Assembly: GCA_005882895.1 (NCBI GenBank)
Contig: VBBD01000014.1
Location: forward strand, 1-43,244
Direction of reading: 5' to 3'
DNA length: 43,244 nt
Origin: Candidatus Bathyarchaeota archaeon
GTDB lineage: Archaea > Thermoproteota > Bathyarchaeia > 40CM-2-53-6
The position numbers and the translations under genes are program-made. The notes under the pieces are model-generated. The model ran no database searches, was not told where the DNA came from, and saw nothing but the letters and a program-made list of their open reading frames with translations. Positions 30,775 to 38,923 of the stretch are shown here, piece after piece; the stretch's first letter is position 1; the number at the start of each line of letters is the position of its first letter.

Positions 30775-31779
30775 CTATGCCCCCTGCTTTGATGCCAGGC
30801 TGATCATTTCCATCTTTGGAGGCTCGCCCGAGACTCGCCCTCGTGCTGGTGTTCTAAGAGCGACTAGCCTGTTTGCCGGTCCTGGAATCGTTCCCCTCAA
30901 TAGGGTGAATTCCGTCTTGATTGGTCCATAGTGAAGGAATCCTCCTTTCGGTGTGACATCTGCTCCATTGTCTCCAATCTTCAGAATCTGTTTGTTATAC
31001 TCAGTTCGCTGAGCGAAACCCATCTGACCTGCTCTAGGTACCGAATACATGACGTAGTGTGGATGCCACGGACCGATAGAGCCGACTCCGCGGACAGTCT
31101 TTCTCGATTTGTGTTTGAGTTTCTTTATTCCCCAGCGCTTCACAGGGCCCTGAATGCCCTTTCCCTTCGTGATCCCAATAACGTCCACGTCCATTCCTTC
31201 TTTGAAAACATCTGCAACTTTCACTTCCTTACCCAGCAGCTTCTTCGCGAACTCCAACTGATCCTTCACAGTCCCTCCATCGATCTTTACCTCCATAAGG
31301 TCAGGTTTCTTCTTTCCTATCTTGGCTAGGCGAGGTTGGCTCGCGGCGATGGCCCGCACTTCCACAACTCTTTCCTTTGCGGACTCGAGTTTTTCCCAGC
31401 CTTTGTTGTCGTCAAATTTCTCGGGGACCTTGATTCTGCGTCCGAGGTCCTTTGACGGTTCTGGAGCCCATACTTCGCCCGATGTCCTGAGGCCCCCGTT
31501 GAATCTCTCATAGAACCTTAACCCTGTCACCAATAATGGAGGGGTCTCAACCACGGTGACTGGTAGAGTAACTTCTTTTCCGTAGTTTAGTGATCCTTGT
31601 CGATTGTCAACTATGGTAACGTGGCTTGTTCCGGCCTTGAAGCCCGCGAAGGCGAGGAGTTTCGGTGCTCCCTCGTATTCTGGCCAGAAGCGGATGCGAG
31701 GAGCCCAGTGGGAAGATCTCCCGCGAGGCAGGTAGGCGAGTGATCCTCTTCTTGGTGCACTATACTTCCTATGACCCAT
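30775..31779 (-). CDS. rpl3: 50S ribosomal protein uL3
   Basis: This 334-aa archaeal/eukaryotic-type uL3 starts GHRKYSAPRRGSLAYLPRG. It has FAGFKAGTSHV, VDVIGITKGKGIQGPVKRWG, and the loop RKTVRGVGSIGPWHPHYVMY, which approaches the peptidyl-transferase centre. Its ATG follows directly after the stop of the SPOUT methyltransferase gene, so both are coupled. Confidence 0.97.
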   Translation of the reverse strand: MGHRKYSAPRRGSLAYLPRGRSSHWAPRIRFWPEYEGAPKLLAFAGFKAGTSHVTIVDNRQGSLNYGKEVTLPVTVVETPPLLVTGLRFYERFNGGLRTSGEVWAPEPSKDLGRRIKVPEKFDDNKGWEKLESAKERVVEVRAIAASQPRLAKIGKKKPDLMEVKIDGGTVKDQLEFAKKLLGKEVKVADVFKEGMDVDVIGITKGKGIQGPVKRWGIKKLKHKSRKTVRGVGSIGPWHPHYVMYSVPRAGQMGFAQRTEYNKQILKIGDNGADVTPKGGFLHYGPIKTEFTLLRGTIPGPANRLVALRTPARGRVSGEPPKMEMISLASKQGA

Positions 31780-32634
31780 CTACTTCCCCTCCAAAACGTT
31801 GAGTACGGCCAGGGAGCCCCACAGTGCTTCTTCGGTTCTGATAGTCTCAACCCCTTGGCCTGGAATGGTGTTCAGGTTGAAGTCCATCGCATTCGAGACA
31901 TTCATGCCGGACCGGGCAAGAATCTCCGGGATCCCCTCGTTCGGTGAGCCGAATACTATCAGTGGGTGCCTAGCTGACTTCCACTTCGTGGTTAGGTCTG
32001 GCGTGATCTCGCGTACATCCGTGCCCTTCCGGGAAGTGGATATGGTCAAGTCGAATTTCCTGCTCCGTACTATTTCTGGTAGTGAGACGTTCCCACGAGC
32101 CACCCTGAACCCCCAATATATGGTTAACCTGCTCGGCTCAATGATTTCTCCCTCGAGTTCAGGCAAGTCCTTCGTTAATCGAATGGTCATTCTCTCCGAG
32201 GTTAGCAACTTTGACCTTACACGAACCAAATTGCGGAAACCAGCTTCGATCATCGAGGATGATCCCGATTGCACGACTACGCCTTCCCGCAATAGACCCG
32301 GGCTCGGGTTTTGCTTGTCAGGGTGGTTAGGCGTTCGCAAGGGCGGTAGGGTGCCGGCATACCGTAGATCAGGGTCCATCTTGAAGAGCAGCCTCCTCAG
32401 GTACTGCGGCGTCTCAATGTAAGTCAGCATCTTCTCGATTAGGCTTGCTTCTCGATCTACTTCTGGCCCAGGCCTATCGCGGTAGATGATTACCTCTTCC
32501 ACCCGGAAGGTCGCTAGCGCCCTCGAGACAAACCCTAGACGGGCTGTCTTTTCTCGCAGATGAGGTATGTCTAATGTCAACGTGGCTGGTAGTGCAACGG
32601 AGACGATTCGGGATCGCCGTGCCGGTTGGGTCAT
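31780..32634 (-). CDS. SPOUT-fold RNA methyltransferase (COG2106 family)
   Basis: This 284-aa protein starts with SRIVSVALPATLTLDIPHL and has VEEVIIYRD and the insert MDPDLRYAGTLPPLRTPNHP. The C-terminal knot region contains HPLIVFGSPNEGIPEIL and NTIPGQGVETIRTEEAL, the SAM-binding trefoil knot. Families of this type lie in front of rpl3 in many archaea and are predicted to methylate rRNA (a uridine N3 role is annotated for some). It is the first gene of the ribosomal operon. A CTTATC box about 26 bp upstream suits a short-leader promoter. Confidence 0.9.
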   Translation of the reverse strand: MTQPARRSRIVSVALPATLTLDIPHLREKTARLGFVSRALATFRVEEVIIYRDRPGPEVDREASLIEKMLTYIETPQYLRRLLFKMDPDLRYAGTLPPLRTPNHPDKQNPSPGLLREGVVVQSGSSSMIEAGFRNLVRVRSKLLTSERMTIRLTKDLPELEGEIIEPSRLTIYWGFRVARGNVSLPEIVRSRKFDLTISTSRKGTDVREITPDLTTKWKSARHPLIVFGSPNEGIPEILARSGMNVSNAMDFNLNTIPGQGVETIRTEEALWGSLAVLNVLEGK

Positions 32635-32654
32635 GGCTGTTCACGAGTAGTGGG

Positions 32655-32703
32655 AAAGATAAGCTGGTTGGACGCTTTCAAAAAGACTGCGAACATTTAG
32701 AAA
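32655..32703. promoter_or_regulatory. Divergent promoters for the ribosomal operon and PGI/PMI
   Basis: The 90-bp gap has GCTTATCTT on the minus strand at about 32657-32666, and CATTTAGAAATC on the plus strand at about 32692. Each lies 23-33 bp before its start codon, as in leaderless archaeal genes. Confidence 0.45.
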
Positions 32704-32724
32704 TCTAACTTCGAATCATCGAGC

Positions 32725-33771
32725 ATGCCTACTGTTCTCGACAATCAGAAAGCAATCAGTCTGCGCGACACGAAGGACATGCTCGGCGCAGTTGAGAGAT
32801 TCCCAGAATTCATCAGCAACCAATTATCCGCACGGCCCCCCATCAGAAAAAGTTCCCGAGGCTCCGTCTTTCGTAACATAGTCTTCATGGGCATGGGCGG
32901 GTCTGCATCAGCTGGAGACTTGACTCTGGACTGGCTCAACAACAAGATCTCCGTCCCAGCTATTGTTCACCAGGATCCGGCCCTTCCTAGGTTCGTTGGG
33001 CCTGATACTCTTTTCGTCACTCTTAGCTATTCAGGAGAGACGCATGAGACACTCACGGCGTTCCGAGAAGCAAGAAAACGCGGCTCCAATCTAGTCGCAG
33101 TCGGAACGGGGGGCAAGTTGCAAAAGCTATCCGGAGAAATGGGCGTTCCCTTTCTCGCCGTTCGTCCAGCCCCAGCCCCTCGAGCCGCACTGGGTCAAAT
33201 GGTTGTTGCAACTGCTTTTGCGCTTCACCGCTATGGAATAATTCAGGACCCCAAGACTGAGATCGAGTTAGCAACCCGAGAGCTCGGTCGGCTTAGGAAT
33301 CGAATCCAAAGAACTGTTCCTTTCGCAGAAAACCCTGCGAAACGCCTTGCAGCAGCATTGAAAGATCATCTCCCGGTAATCTATACCTCTCAAAGAATGG
33401 CTAGTGTGGCTAGGCGATTCAAAAATCAGCTTGCCGAGAATAGCAAGATGGTCGCAAAATATGCCCTTTTGCCTGAGGGAGGGCACAACGAGGTGGAAGC
33501 ATGGTCCAATCAACCTTTTCCTCTGGCACCAATTCTCATTCGGGACTATTCTGAATCTGAGTTCGAACAGACTATGTTCCAGTCCTTCAGATCGACTATT
33601 ACCAAGGCGAGCCGAACCACGCCAGCGCAAGTGCGTTTGAACGCGCGCACCCATCTAGGCGGGTTGTTACTGCCAGTTCTTTACTCAGATTTCGTATCAG
33701 TGTATCTTGCTTTTCTGAAGGGCCTCGATCCTACCGATACCCCTTGGATTCGGCTCTTTAGAAAAGAATAG
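32725..33771 (+). CDS. Bifunctional phosphoglucose/phosphomannose isomerase
   Basis: This 348-aa protein has two SIS domains. IVFMGMGGSASAGDLTLDW and FVTLSYSGETHETLTAF bind the sugar phosphate. LPEGGHNEVEAW carries the catalytic Glu/His region typical of archaeal PGI/PMI, and the C-terminal YLAFLKGLDPTDTPWI closes the family pattern. The enzyme interconverts glucose-6-P or mannose-6-P with fructose-6-P and so feeds sugar nucleotides to the glycosyltransferases of this window. It is monocistronic and divergent from the ribosomal operon. Confidence 0.92.
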   Translation: MPTVLDNQKAISLRDTKDMLGAVERFPEFISNQLSARPPIRKSSRGSVFRNIVFMGMGGSASAGDLTLDWLNNKISVPAIVHQDPALPRFVGPDTLFVTLSYSGETHETLTAFREARKRGSNLVAVGTGGKLQKLSGEMGVPFLAVRPAPAPRAALGQMVVATAFALHRYGIIQDPKTEIELATRELGRLRNRIQRTVPFAENPAKRLAAALKDHLPVIYTSQRMASVARRFKNQLAENSKMVAKYALLPEGGHNEVEAWSNQPFPLAPILIRDYSESEFEQTMFQSFRSTITKASRTTPAQVRLNARTHLGGLLLPVLYSDFVSVYLAFLKGLDPTDTPWIRLFRKE

Positions 33772-33835
33772 GCGGACTCTTTCCAGTCACATTCCATTGC
33801 ACGTCAGGGTCTGGGTTTGAGAGTGTTGAAGTCGG

Positions 33836-35323
33836 TCACCCTTTAGCAACCCCTATGGGAGTCATCCGCACAACCTTTTGGCCGATTCCCAACTGGTGAC
33901 TGACCTCGACGACCCTGTCGACATCCTTGTATGCGCCCGGAGCTTCTTCGGCCAACACCTCCATGCTGGCAGCCCGAATAACTATGCCCTGACTCTCCAG
34001 ACTCTTCTTGAGGTCTCCTCCAAACCACTTGCGTTTAGCACCGGATCGGCTCATGAATCGGCCTGCTCCGTGTGCAGTTGTTCCGAAGCTTAGTTCCATT
34101 GCTCTGGGAGTTCCAATTAGGACCCAGCTGCTCGTACCCATGCTTCCTGGAATCAGAACTGGCTGTCCTACATCTCTGTACTCCACCGGAATATCGTGGT
34201 GGCCGGGTGGAAATGAGCGAGTTGCGCCTTTCCGATGAACAGTTACCTTCCTTGTTTCCCCGTCAATAGCGTGGGATTCGACTTTTGCTACGTTGTGGGC
34301 GACGTCGTAGACGATCTTCATGTCGAGAGAATCGGCCGGCCGCTGGAACACTTTCGAGAATGCTTCTCTCGCCCAGTGGGTTATCATTTGCCGGTTGACA
34401 AAGGCGAAGTTGCAGGCGGCCGACATTGCAGGGATGTAGTCCTCAGCCTCCGGACTTTTGCTCGGACAAGCTGCCAGTTCCCGGTCAGGGAGCTTGATGT
34501 TGTACTTGTTGATCGCGCGCTCCATTACGCGCAGATAGTCACTGCACGTCTGGTGACCGTACCCTCTGCTCCCAGTGTGGATCAAAACTAGAATCTGCCC
34601 TTCTTTATGGATGCCGAGGCGTTCTGCGACGCGCTTATCGAAGATCTTGTCTGCTCGCTCAATCTCGATGAAATGGTTTCCGCTGCCTAGGCTGCCAAGT
34701 TGCGGAGCCCCACGGGACTTCGCACTGTTCGAAACCTTGGAAGGGTCAGCAGCTTCCATGCATCCCTCTTCCTCAATCGTCTTCGGGTCTTCCGGCCAGG
34801 CATAGCCATGGTCAACTGCCCAATCCAGCCCATCAGTAACGGCGCGATCCAGTTCTGTGATGCTGAGTTTGACTTGGCCTCGGCTTCCAAGTCCGGAAGG
34901 TATGAAGTTGAAAATAGTATCCACAAGCTTGGGGAGAACTGGACGCACATCTTCCTCGGAGAGGTTCGTCCGGATCAGTCTGACTCCGCAGTTTATGTCG
35001 TAACCTACTCCACCAGGGCTGATCAGTCCCTCGTCATAGTCAGTGGCTGCTACGCCGCCAATCGGAAAGCCGTACCCTTCGTGTCCATCTGGCATGGTGA
35101 TTGCGTATTTGCAAATCCCGTCGAGGTGCGCGACGTTTACGCACTGCTGGATGGTCCGATCGGTTCTCATCTTGGAGAGAAGGTCTTCGTCGGCGTAGAT
35201 TCTCGCAGGGACTTTCATTCCCGACTGGAAGTCTCTTGGGACCTCCCATACGTTAGGCTCAATTTGTGTCAGGGGAATCTGTGTGCTTGAACGGTTGACG
35301 AGATCGGACCCTTGGTGGCTCAT
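33836..35323 (-). CDS. rtcB: RtcB tRNA-splicing ligase
   Basis: About 495 aa from ATG 35323; ATG 35347 adds eight residues. The 2Mn active site is complete: GGVGYDINCGVRLIRT (Cys and Asp), GSLGSGNHFIEIE, HTGSRGYGHQ, KIVYDVAHN and the guanylylated His in GTTAHGAGRFMSR. RtcB joins the 2',3'-cyclic phosphate and 5'-OH ends left by the splicing endonuclease, using GTP. GCTTATAGG at about 35366 is a likely TATA box and favours the downstream ATG. The archease gene lies 105 bp upstream, and an intron-rich tRNA gene is next to that. There is no intein. Confidence 0.96.
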   Translation of the reverse strand: MSHQGSDLVNRSSTQIPLTQIEPNVWEVPRDFQSGMKVPARIYADEDLLSKMRTDRTIQQCVNVAHLDGICKYAITMPDGHEGYGFPIGGVAATDYDEGLISPGGVGYDINCGVRLIRTNLSEEDVRPVLPKLVDTIFNFIPSGLGSRGQVKLSITELDRAVTDGLDWAVDHGYAWPEDPKTIEEEGCMEAADPSKVSNSAKSRGAPQLGSLGSGNHFIEIERADKIFDKRVAERLGIHKEGQILVLIHTGSRGYGHQTCSDYLRVMERAINKYNIKLPDRELAACPSKSPEAEDYIPAMSAACNFAFVNRQMITHWAREAFSKVFQRPADSLDMKIVYDVAHNVAKVESHAIDGETRKVTVHRKGATRSFPPGHHDIPVEYRDVGQPVLIPGSMGTSSWVLIGTPRAMELSFGTTAHGAGRFMSRSGAKRKWFGGDLKKSLESQGIVIRAASMEVLAEEAPGAYKDVDRVVEVSHQLGIGQKVVRMTPIGVAKG

Positions 35324-35451
35324 TGTGTTTCTTCGCTGGGGGTGCATCCTGAATAGCTACCTATAAGCATGGCTGGCACAATAAGGAAAGCAGGACTAGG
35401 TGAGTATTGTGGAAACTCGGACTTCACTCACATATGATATGATATGTTATG

Positions 35452-35889
35452 CTACAGGTCCAGTAGAAATCTGACCGTCACTTTTCCCGGATGCTTTTCT
35501 ATTTCCATCAAGTGATATGTTATTCCTTTTACCTCGACTTTCCCGCTATGTCTTGTGCGATCGTAAAGCTCTCCACTTGCCCTACCCTTGAGCCTAAATT
35601 CGCCTCGAGCTGGGATGATCGATGTTACGGTAAAGCTTCCGAGGGCGAGCTGCTTGACTTCAAACAGAAGTAAGAGCTCTTCAAGATAATTGTAGAGGAG
35701 TTCTTTTTCGTCATGACCAACAGTTTGGATTTCCTCCCTGGTCCTGGGGTGTACGCTCTTAGTGTCCAACATTGTCTCGAATAAGGCTAGACCTGCCTGA
35801 GAGAACGCCTCCTCAAGGGTATCCCCCCAAGCTTCCACCAGGGCGTCTGTTACATGTTCGAGAAAACTGTATCCTCCAGATATTCCCAA
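35452..35889 (-). CDS. Archease, RtcB cofactor
   Basis: This 145-aa protein has the N-terminal YSFLEHVTDALVEAWGDTLEE with the metal-binding Asp, YNYLEELLLLFEVKQL in the middle, and the acidic C-terminal end RFLLDL, all archease marks. Archease speeds GTP-dependent guanylylation of RtcB and lets it turn over. It precedes rtcB on the same strand, a known pairing. It diverges from the tRNA-Ser gene, with a 94-bp gap. Confidence 0.94.
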   Translation of the reverse strand: MGISGGYSFLEHVTDALVEAWGDTLEEAFSQAGLALFETMLDTKSVHPRTREEIQTVGHDEKELLYNYLEELLLLFEVKQLALGSFTVTSIIPARGEFRLKGRASGELYDRTRHSGKVEVKGITYHLMEIEKHPGKVTVRFLLDL

Positions 35890-35929
35890 GGATTTTTCGA
35901 CTCAGTCTTTTTCTGTGTTCTTTTAGAAC

Positions 35930-35942
35930 TGCTTATTAGGTG
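35930..35942 (+). promoter_or_regulatory. TATA box of the tRNA-Ser gene
   Basis: TGCTTATTAGGTG lies about 45 bp before the mature 5' end of the tRNA and would give a short 5' leader for RNase P to remove. Confidence 0.4.
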
Positions 35943-35991
35943 ACTTCCTTTGCGTCTGATTCGACCTGAAGGCGGGCTGACGCGCCGGGAT

Positions 35992-36026
35992 AATGCAAGC
36001 GTCCAGTTGGTTTCTTGCATCCCGTT
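35992..36026 (+). other. tRNA-Ser intron 1 (between positions 8 and 9)
   Basis: The 35-nt intron contains the perfect hairpin ATGCAAG/CTTGCAT. Exon CGGG pairs with intron CCCG as the 4-bp central helix. The 3-nt bulges are AUA and UUG, and the predicted cuts after the second base of each restore GCCGGGAU-GGCC. This is a strict bulge-helix-bulge with a 2-bp outer helix. The border can shift by 1 nt (35991-36025). Confidence 0.88.
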
Positions 36027-36040
36027 GGCCGAGTGGATTA

Positions 36041-36060
36041 ACCCGCTGATGTGGGTCTAA
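36041..36060 (+). other. tRNA-Ser intron 2 (D-loop)
   Basis: The insert is about 20 nt (ACCCGCTGATGTGGGTCTAA) with stem ACCCGC/GTGGGT and a TGAT loop. Exon UGGA can pair with intron UCUA, but the bulges are not exactly 3 nt, so this is a relaxed motif. The TAA repeat at both ends leaves the border open by 1 nt or so. Confidence 0.75.
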
Positions 36061-36068
36061 AGGCGCAG

Positions 36069-36093
36069 ATCTTCCAGAGATGTGAGAGCGTTG
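36069..36093 (+). other. tRNA-Ser intron 3 (anticodon stem, 29/30)
   Basis: The 25-nt insert splits the 5' strand of the anticodon stem (CAG / GC). Exon GCGC pairs with intron GCGU. The bulges are AGA and UGG, and cuts after their second bases give exactly the CAGGC stem. An inner TCTT/GAGA helix closes the intron. Confidence 0.85.
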
Positions 36094-36162
36094 GCCTTGA
36101 GAGCCTGTGGCCCGTTAGGGCCGCGTGGGTTCGAATCCCACTCCCGGCGCCAAATAATACAG

Positions 36163-36312
36163 TTAGGCCGCCGTATTAGCAACGGCGGGCTGGGGACAAG
36201 AGGCGATATGAACTGTGTACTTGTCCAATCTTACGTGGTCGTGACATCTAGGGCATTCTAGGGTCTTCATTTCGGTTCGAACGTTCCTGCCCTTCCAATT
36301 TCCTCCTCGCAT
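36163..36312 (-). CDS. Small C2HC-type zinc-finger protein
   Basis: This 49-aa protein contains LECPRCHDHVRLDKYTVH followed by IASC, giving CxxC plus His and Cys as likely zinc ligands. The N-terminal part is basic (RGGNWKGRNVRTEMK). ATG 36312 is used. An internal ATG (MKTLECPRC) is possible. It lies just after the tRNA-Ser gene on the opposite strand. Such short zinc fingers often bind nucleic acid, but no target is known. The stretch 36313-36492 shows nothing else. Confidence 0.55.
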   Translation of the reverse strand: MRGGNWKGRNVRTEMKTLECPRCHDHVRLDKYTVHIASCPQPAVANTAA

Positions 36313-36492
36313 TTGTTATTCTTACACCTCTATTTTGCCATTGTACTGGCTTGCTGGCCCGTGTTGGAGACTGCATTGTCCAGCCTACATGGACAGGTCG
36401 CTAGACCCGATATAAGGACTCTTTCACCGAGGGTATGATCTCGCAGTGATATTGAAACTCTCCTTCGGGATATTCGGGCTAAGGGCATCGTC

Positions 36493-37278
36493 CTATCGAT
36501 AGTATTCGGGGGCCCGCTTGGCTACGAAAGCACTGGACCCTTCTCGAAAGTCCTTGCTAGTGATCGTTCTAAGGAGTTCAGTGTAAGCCGTCTTTAGTTT
36601 TGTTTTTGAGAGATCCGTCTTCCTGATCCGTTTGAAGCTGGAATTGGAAATGGGAGACACGCGCATTATCTCTCGAATAGTCTTCTCCAACGTCGGAACG
36701 AGTTCCTGTTTTGGAACCGAGTGGCTGACCAGGCCATAGTTCCTTGCTTCGTCTGCAGCAAGAGCTGTCCCGGAAAGGTTCATCTCAACAAGCCTTCTTC
36801 CATTCATGAGATATGGTCCGATTACTCCGGACATGCAGCAAAGGGCCCCGACTCGTCCACCTGAGAAGGCAAAAGTCGCTTCTGTCGAGGCAATGACTAT
36901 GTCGGAGGCGAGTGCAATTTCCGCACCTGCGCCGTAGGCCGGCCCATCGACTAACGATATGATCGGTTTTTCGCATTTGAAGAGTTGGTCCCAGAATGGT
37001 TTCACTAGTCCGTAAACGAATTCTTTCGCTTCCGCTCTAGACTCGAACCCTCCGACCTCTCTTATGTCAAGACCTGCCGAGAAGGCCTTTCCGGCGCCGG
37101 TTATCTCGACAACACGCGCATTGCTGTCTCTCGTAGCGAGATCTAACGCCGTCCTCATATCGCGGAACATCCCCTTAGAGAGGGCGTTAAGGACGTGAGG
37201 ACGGTTCATTTGGATACGAGCGAGGTGATCCGCGACTGTGTATTCGACATTTTCGAGCGCTTTGCCGACAGCTCGCAT
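36493..37278 (-). CDS. Enoyl-CoA hydratase/isomerase family protein
   Basis: This 261-aa crotonase-fold protein has an oxyanion-hole region KAFSAGLDIREVGGF and the second Gly-rich site GPAYGAGAEIALASDIVIA. The usual catalytic Glu positions are not obvious. The segment after the second site reads FSGGRVGALCCMSG instead of the common PEIxLG. It therefore may be an isomerase, hydrolase or other crotonase rather than a true hydratase. The C-terminal helices (TELLRTITSKDFREGSSAF) are normal. It is monocistronic, and the neighbours give no pathway. Confidence 0.85.
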   Translation of the reverse strand: MRAVGKALENVEYTVADHLARIQMNRPHVLNALSKGMFRDMRTALDLATRDSNARVVEITGAGKAFSAGLDIREVGGFESRAEAKEFVYGLVKPFWDQLFKCEKPIISLVDGPAYGAGAEIALASDIVIASTEATFAFSGGRVGALCCMSGVIGPYLMNGRRLVEMNLSGTALAADEARNYGLVSHSVPKQELVPTLEKTIREIMRVSPISNSSFKRIRKTDLSKTKLKTAYTELLRTITSKDFREGSSAFVAKRAPEYYR

Positions 37279-37370
37279 ACGAGACGGTGTCGATAACTGG
37301 AGAGTAATTTGGCTTTGTGTCGCTGGTTCGAGAACCTTTTTGAAGCGCCACGGGAAGAAACCGATTATCG

Positions 37371-38192
37371 GTGCACATTATTCTGATTAATCTCCCTTAC
37401 AACTCAAACCAGAAACTCAAGACAGTTCTTGACCGGGTCAACAATCACGAATACTTACAGAGCCTTTGGGATTGCATTAACACAAACGCGGTCCGAAGGC
37501 TCGGACTCTCAGATCATGGGAGAGTTCACTTCGCGATCGTCTCGAACATAGGTTTGAAGATTCTTCGAAACTTGATCGAGGCTGGTGTTGAGCCCAGCAT
37601 CGTCACGGATCATAAGCTGTCCAATGATGATGCTGAGGTTGTTGTCTTTCTCGGGTCCGTATTGCATGACCTAGGTATGGTTGCTCACAGAGAAAACCAT
37701 CAAATATTCAGCGTTTCTCTTGCGGCCCAAATTATTCCTGATCTACTAGCGGGAGTGTACACTGACAAGGAGAGGGCAATTGTTACTGCAGAGGCCCTTC
37801 ACACGATCTATGCTCACGAATCCGAGATTCAGCAATTTACGATTGAGGCTGGAGTTGTGAGAGTCGCTGACGCGCTCGACATGAAAGAAGGCCGTGCTAG
37901 GATTCCGTTCACGGCGGGGAAGAAAGACATTCACGCGCTCTCAGCCATGTCTATTCGGGACGTGAAAATCCGAAAAAGCAAACAGAAACCTGTAATCGTT
38001 GAAATCAGCATGTACAATGAATCTGGGATTTTCCAGGTCGACCAGTTACTGAAAAAGAAGATACTCGGAACGAAGATTGAGGGCTTCATCGAGGTTGTTG
38101 CCCAAGTCGAGAATGAGCAAAGAAAAACCGTACTCACAAGATACACGCTCGGCGCACCTGACACGTCGACTCCAAAGGTTAGCATCGAGTAG
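37371..38192 (+). CDS. HD-domain metal-dependent phosphohydrolase
   Basis: This 273-aa protein has HD-fold ligands in LGLSDHGRVHFAIVSNIG, SVLHDLGMVAHRENHQ (the HD pair) and AGVVRVADALDMKEGRAR (the last Asp). Beyond about residue 190 there is a strand-rich C-terminal domain (VKIRKSKQKPVIVEISMY). The family hydrolyses phosphates of nucleotides or nucleic acids. The start GTG 37371 gives a short N-terminal stretch before the helix. The gene is divergent from the enoyl-CoA hydratase gene. The substrate is unknown. Confidence 0.85.
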   Translation: MHIILINLPYNSNQKLKTVLDRVNNHEYLQSLWDCINTNAVRRLGLSDHGRVHFAIVSNIGLKILRNLIEAGVEPSIVTDHKLSNDDAEVVVFLGSVLHDLGMVAHRENHQIFSVSLAAQIIPDLLAGVYTDKERAIVTAEALHTIYAHESEIQQFTIEAGVVRVADALDMKEGRARIPFTAGKKDIHALSAMSIRDVKIRKSKQKPVIVEISMYNESGIFQVDQLLKKKILGTKIEGFIEVVAQVENEQRKTVLTRYTLGAPDTSTPKVSIE

Positions 38193-38248
38193 CTAGGATC
38201 GTCTGGCGAGCTTTCTATCTAGGGATCCTACCCTTCGCGAATTCGAGT

Positions 38249-38542
38249 TTAGGCCGACTCTACTTTGGCCAGCTTTCCATATCTTCCAACGTTTAGCTGG
38301 AGCTCTCCCCTAAACGAGTCAACATATCCGTTTTCGATTTGAATAGTGTCGTTAACAGCCACCTTTGTTATGTTTTCATTCCACAAAGTGACCTTCACCG
38401 TTCCGGACTCGTCTTGAAGTGTTGCACTGGCAACTTGTCCAGGTCCGAACTTCGTTTGCACATCTCGGGGGGTCTCCATGTCAACGATCTTCCCAGCGAC
38501 GTCAACTCGTCGCATTCCGGGCTTTAGTTCCGCGATTTTCAA
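38249..38542 (-). CDS. OB-fold single-stranded nucleic-acid-binding protein
   Basis: This 97-aa single OB domain, KIAELKPGMRRVDVAGKIVD, SATLQDESGTVKVTLWNENI and VNDTIQIENGYVDSFRGELQ, matches the N-terminal domain of crenarchaeal SSB/RPA-like proteins. It lacks the acidic C-terminal tail. It directly follows the TRAM/RGG gene (3-bp gap), so both nucleic-acid binders are probably expressed together. Confidence 0.88.
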   Translation of the reverse strand: MKIAELKPGMRRVDVAGKIVDMETPRDVQTKFGPGQVASATLQDESGTVKVTLWNENITKVAVNDTIQIENGYVDSFRGELQLNVGRYGKLAKVESA

Positions 38543-38545
38543 TTG

Positions 38546-38923
38546 CTATTCTCCTGTTACGACTTCTCCGGTCGCGAAGTTGCCCCTTACCGAGGTTATT
38601 CTAACTTTCACCTGGTCTCCCTGGTTGGTGCCGGGTACGAAGACGACGAAGTTGTTGATTCTCGCTATTCCGTCTCCGCGCTTCCCGACGGAATCTATAG
38701 TGACGTCGACTTCCTGACCTTCTTCGACTGGTGCTGGTCCGCGGTTTCTGTCCTGCCCGCGGTCATATCCACGATCATACCCTCGGCCGCCTCCTCCCCC
38801 GCCGCCACGGCCGTAGCTTCCCCCTCCTCCGCCTCTGCCATAACCTCCGCCACTGCCTCCTCCGCCGCTCCTAGAGTAGCCTCCTTTTCTGCCGTAACTT
38901 CTTCTCGGTCTCTCTTCTCCCAT
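38546..38923 (-). CDS. TRAM-domain protein with Gly/Arg-rich N-terminus
   Basis: This 125-aa protein has residues ~10-65 of low complexity, rich in Gly, Tyr, Arg and Asp (GGYGRGGGG-type and YDRGYDRG repeats). A TRAM domain follows (EEGQEVDVTIDSVGKRGDG, ARINNFVVFVPGTNQGDQV). Archaeal TRAM proteins bind RNA and act as RNA chaperones, with cold-shock roles in some species. The RGG-like part should add unspecific RNA binding or condensation. A TTATAT box near 39080 would create a ~130-nt leader. The OB-fold gene follows by 3 bp. Confidence 0.9.
   Translation of the reverse strand: MGEERPRRSYGRKGGYSRSGGGGSGGGYGRGGGGGSYGRGGGGGGGRGYDRGYDRGQDRNRGPAPVEEGQEVDVTIDSVGKRGDGIARINNFVVFVPGTNQGDQVKVRITSVRGNFATGEVVTGE

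Larger units (their letters stand above)
35984..36152 (+). tRNA. tRNA-Ser(UGA) with three non-canonical introns
   Basis: Removing three inserts leaves an 89-nt class II tRNA with CCA encoded. The acceptor is GCCGGGA/TCCCGGC, the D-stem GCC/GGC with loop GAGTGGATTAA, the anticodon stem CAGGC/GCCTG with loop CTTGAGA (anticodon TGA at 36098-36100, U33 present), the variable arm a GGCCC/GGGCC stem, and the T-arm GTGGG-TTCGAAT-CCCAC. The discriminator is G, usual for archaeal Ser. Exons are 35984-35991, 36027-36040, 36061-36068 and 36094-36152. None of the introns is at the canonical 37/38 position. All stems are perfect only in the spliced form, which strongly supports the reading. rtcB and archease lie next door. 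Confidence 0.9.
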
